Below are positions 61,888 to 64,000 of a DNA stretch of 64,000 bases, in pieces (within the stretch, counting starts at the first letter, position 1; each line of letters begins with the position of its first letter). The translations under genes were made by a program, and so were the position numbers. Source of the stretch: Pseudobacillus wudalianchiensis (GTDB taxonomy: Bacteria > Bacillota > Bacilli > Bacillales > Domibacillaceae); contig NZ_MAYT01000027.1 of NCBI RefSeq assembly GCF_001685015.1, positions 388,697 through 452,696 of the forward strand, in the 5' to 3' direction. The notes below the pieces were generated by a model. The model was not told the origin of the DNA and searched no databases. It was given only the letters and a program-made list of their open reading frames with translations.

Positions 61888-62295
61888 TTAGATCGTTTTC
61901 AATCCTTCGTTAGTTATTAAGTCCGTTCCATATGAGTTATCGATGGCACAAAGCCATTCTCCATGTGAATTTTTCTTAAATACGTAGGTTGCTCTTCTAT
62001 CCATAGAATAGTCAACTTCTTGTTTATCAGCATCAAGGAATGTTTGGGAAATGACTAACGCCGTATCACCTGCTTCTAAAATAGTCATTTCCCCCTGTGT
62101 TGGCACAAGAGAATTGTTAAAGTATTGGGCAATGGCTATAAATGCTTTTTTAATTTCCTCTTTGCCTCTGGCAATCCTCCCTGGCTTTATAACCAGAATC
62201 GCATCCTCAGTATAGTAATTCATTAGCTTGTCAAAATCCTCCTGCTTAATGGCGAGATCACACTTTCTGATCACTTCTTTTAATTCATGTTTCAT
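61888..62295 (-). CDS. SnoaL/DUF4440-like (NTF2-fold) protein
   Basis: A 135-residue NTF2-fold protein: [20 protein letters not shown], then [20 protein letters not shown], and the last strands [20 protein letters not shown]. The pattern fits the SgcJ/YybH/DUF4440 group, small ligand-binding proteins or enzymes without a common reaction. AGAAAGGAAG precedes the start. It is convergent with the CPBP gene. Confidence 0.85.
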   Translation of the reverse strand: MKHELKEVIRKCDLAIKQEDFDKLMNYYTEDAILVIKPGRIARGKEEIKKAFIAIAQYFNNSLVPTQGEMTILEAGDTALVISQTFLDADKQEVDYSMDRRATYVFKKNSHGEWLCAIDNSYGTDLITNEGLKTI

Positions 62296-62507
62296 AAAAC
62301 ACTTCCTTTCTGCTATTTTTAACAGAGTGATTAGATAAATTTTACATGATGACTAGCTGTTAAACTACATTTTTATCATCCGAGCTATAAAAAGAAAAAA
62401 GCCAACAGACCACTGCCGACTTTTTTCTCTTTATTAGCTCAGTTATACTTGGTTGTTGACTTTTGCTGCAGGCGGACGCTTTCCGCCACAATCCACTATT
62501 GAAAAAC

Positions 62508-62529
62508 AGCCGTCCTTATTAACGGAGCT
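62508..62529 (-). terminator. Terminator of the DUF1292 gene
   Basis: On minus, AGCTCCGT and ACGGCT pair and GTTTTTC follows. A second hairpin (GGCGGA/TCCGCC at 62471-62487) lies further on. Confidence 0.55.
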
Positions 62530-62563
62530 TTTTTATTAAATTAAAATGGTTTCCTGAAGACCA

Positions 62564-62827
62564 CTAGTCTTCCATGATTTCATCAAAGGCTGCTGAAACT
62601 TTGTCGAACTCTTCATCGCTTTCTATAGCTGTAAAGTCTCCATCCTCGTCTACTTTTAAAAAGAAGATATCGATGTCTTCTTCGGTTTCTTCTTGAAGAT
62701 CCTCTACGAAAGCAACAGCAACATACTGGGTTCCTTCAATGTTAATTTCCGCCAGCACCTCCACTTTTTGATCCTGGTCATTTTCATCACTAATTGTAAA
62801 CACTTCGCCTACTTCAATGTTCTCCAT
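62564..62827 (-). CDS. DUF1292-family protein (YrzB-like)
   Basis: An 87-residue, very acidic protein. The family signature is plain: IEVGEVFTISDENDQDQKVE, then YVAVAFVEDLQEETEEDIDI and DGDFTAIESDEEFDKVSAAF. These small Firmicutes proteins are of unknown role. B. subtilis YrzB sits in another gene context, so this is likely a paralogue. GGAGAGGGG precedes the ATG. Confidence 0.88.
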   Translation of the reverse strand: MENIEVGEVFTISDENDQDQKVEVLAEINIEGTQYVAVAFVEDLQEETEEDIDIFFLKVDEDGDFTAIESDEEFDKVSAAFDEIMED

Positions 62828-63099
62828 ACGATAACCCCTCTCCTTTATAAAACTGATCCTGAGCTTATTTCCTTTAAAAAGCAGCCCTACTCATTTTATT
62901 TCCAAATAGCCCTCAATTCATGCAGAAAATGAAGATTTTAAAAATTAACGTACGAGGGGCCTTGGGGCTAGTGTCACCCCTAAAAGTACTGCAGCCGTGA
63001 CGGCGATAGCTAATCAAGTAATACTCTGATTCCTCTCTATCTGTTGACCTAAACTTTAGTCATCATAAGCATTTAAAAAGCAAACTATTCTTGCGCTTA

Positions 63100-63381
63100 C
63101 TAAAACTTATATATATTTTTGAACTTGTTAATAGCCTTACATTTTGGACATTTAACATTCACTTCTACATTAGCAGCTCGGCTTCTTCCGCCGCTTACAC
63201 TAATGCTCTCTAATACAATTACTTGATCTGTTACTTCTTTGCCCAAGTATATTTTACGGTAGGTTTCTGTGGAACACTCTCCCTTGACAACAGCTACATA
63301 ATCAATTTTTGTTCTACATATTAGACACTTTTCTTCACCTTGTACTACATCTTCATCTATTCTAGTTACTGGAAATATCAT
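63100..63381 (-). CDS. Small protein with two CxxC pairs
   Basis: A 93-residue protein with CLICRTK near residue 20 and CPKCKAIN near 80, which can form one zinc ribbon from distant halves. A strand-rich centre (EVTDQVIVLESISVSGGRSR) lies between. ATG at 63381 follows GGGGTGGG; the longer frame to 63414 has no ribosome site. Not recognised. Confidence 0.65.
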   Translation of the reverse strand: MIFPVTRIDEDVVQGEEKCLICRTKIDYVAVVKGECSTETYRKIYLGKEVTDQVIVLESISVSGGRSRAANVEVNVKCPKCKAINKFKNIYKF

Positions 63382-63479
63382 TTTACCCACCCCTTTTCCC
63401 TTGTACTTCGGCAAAAAGAGTCATATCCCTCTTACCATTTATCTTTTTTGTGAAATTGATACAAGCTAATCAACAAAAA

Positions 63480-63501
63480 GTCCCTTTTGCATAAAAGGGA
63501 C
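63480..63501 (-). terminator. Terminator of the acidic small protein gene
   Basis: GTCCCTTTT/AAAAGGGAC with a 4-base loop, followed on minus by TTTTTGTTG, directly after the stop of the gene to its right. Confidence 0.85.
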
Positions 63502-63509
63502 CTTGCTTT

Positions 63510-63731
63510 TTATTTCTCCATCGGCACAACTTCCAAATAATCGTCCAACTGGTCGACTGGCAGCTCTAACTGCGATCCGTCACTTAGTATAAGAGCAATA
63601 ATGCCCTCCTCCTCTTCAGTCGGTTCTATTAACGTCACAGAAAGACTGCTCTCCTTGCATCGGATGTCAACTTTATTTTCAAATATAAAGTCATCTAAAT
63701 CCTCAAAATTTTTAATTCCCTTTAAGACCAA
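63510..63731 (-). CDS. Small acidic hypothetical protein
   Basis: A 73-residue protein (LKGIKNFEDLDDFIFENKVD, EPTEEEEGIIALILSDGSQL, ending DQLDDYLEVVPMEK). TTG at 63731 is placed about 7 bases after AAGGGGATGG. An ATG at 63740 sits inside that site and is less likely. A terminator follows the stop. The family is not recognised. Confidence 0.6.
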   Translation of the reverse strand: MVLKGIKNFEDLDDFIFENKVDIRCKESSLSVTLIEPTEEEEGIIALILSDGSQLELPVDQLDDYLEVVPMEK

Positions 63732-63920
63732 AAAAACCATCCCCTTTCGTGGTTATGGTTTTATTTCAATATAGATTGGCAAAATCCTTTTATAAGTTAG
63801 AAAAAACTCGTCCTCGGGAATGCGTTTTTCCAGATTAGTGACTCAGATCTGATTATTCTCTTTTTAGGACACAAACTGACTGAAAAACCATTTCTCTTTC
63901 ATCTCGTAAGCCATGTATAA

Positions 63921-63958
63921 AAACCCTCATTTTTCAGAATAGAGAAAAATGAGGGTTT
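63921..63958 (-). terminator. Terminator of a tRNA transcript
   Basis: AAACCCTCATTTTTC and GAAAAATGAGGGTTT form a perfect 15-bp stem, and TTTATACATGG follows on minus. It lies just downstream of the tRNA-Ser 3' end. Confidence 0.88.
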
Positions 63959-63973
63959 AGTTTAAATTATGTA

Positions 63974-64000
63974 TGGCGGAGAAGGAGGGATTTGAACCCT
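63974..64000 (-). tRNA. tRNA-Ser, 3' part only
   Basis: Read on the minus strand, the sequence ends GGGTTCAAATCCC (T arm) then TCCTTCTCCG and an encoded CCA. A G discriminator next to a CTTCTCC acceptor arm is typical of serine tRNAs of Bacillus. The anticodon lies beyond the window, so the isoacceptor is unknown. Confidence 0.85.

Overview
The window comes from a low-G+C, endospore-forming member of the Bacillaceae (Bacillus or a close relative). The evidence is strong AGGAGG-type ribosome binding sites, frequent TTG/GTG starts, T-tailed hairpin terminators, an HU protein, a Spo0E-like phosphatase, YjcZ- and YfhD-type small spore-former proteins, a YktD-type methyltransferase and SdpR/SdpI homologues. 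The species cannot be named from sequence alone. A tRNA-Ser is cut by the right edge and an alcohol-dehydrogenase-type gene by the left edge.

Layout. 1-7 kb: tail of an MDR dehydrogenase, a chemoreceptor, hup, a truncated haemoglobin, an apparent type I toxin-antitoxin locus (27-codon toxin at 4493-4576 with an opposing RNA), a PAS histidine kinase and small spore-former ORFs. 7-24 kb: ordinary chromosomal accessory genes. These include a decayed LysE-type exporter, a TetR-autoregulated membrane-protein operon with its operator inside the promoter, acetyltransferases, a metallo-beta-lactamase-fold hydrolase, a SET-domain protein, an EamA exporter with an attenuator-like leader, a TetR/DHA2 efflux pair, a stand-alone zinc-type S14, a YitT protein, yktD behind a leader hairpin, and threonine aldolase.

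24.8-39.1 kb: one long minus-strand catabolic operon, visibly richer in G+C than its surroundings. In transcription order it holds an NDP-forming acyl-CoA ligase, two hotdog (MaoC-like) hydratase subunits, an Ltp2/SCP-x-like thiolase-fold protein, a DUF35 zinc-ribbon/OB protein, two acyl-CoA dehydrogenases, an MFS transporter, EtfB, EtfA, a FadF-type membrane Fe-S ETF:quinone reductase and an aldehyde dehydrogenase. The gene set matches the parts used for actinobacterial sterol side-chain removal (ChsE1/E2, ChsH1/H2, Ltp2). It reads as a self-contained route: take up an acid, activate it, dehydrogenate it, hydrate it, cleave it by retro-aldol, and send the electrons to the quinone pool. The substrate is not known. 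This is the most notable system in the window.

39.4-48.7 kb: a 678-residue protein of unknown function ending in an XRE helix-turn-helix, a MOSC protein, an SdpR/SdpI pair without toxin genes but with a clear operator, small membrane and lipoproteins, a Spo0E-like phosphatase, a minimal L,D-transpeptidase, an orphan membrane protein resembling Pycsar effectors, and a broken nitroreductase.

48.7-59 kb: a TetR regulator divergent from two short-chain dehydrogenases, then an acid-sugar (tetronate-like) locus: GntP permease, DUF1537 kinase, LtnD-like dehydrogenase, GntR regulator and class II aldolase. Five TGTATACA-like boxes phased at exactly 21 bp lie at its two control regions. An amino-acid permease follows. 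59-64 kb: small conserved proteins (DUF4256, CDGSH, CPBP protease, SnoaL/DUF4440, DUF1292) and the tRNA.

No CRISPR array, intact insertion sequence or rRNA was seen.
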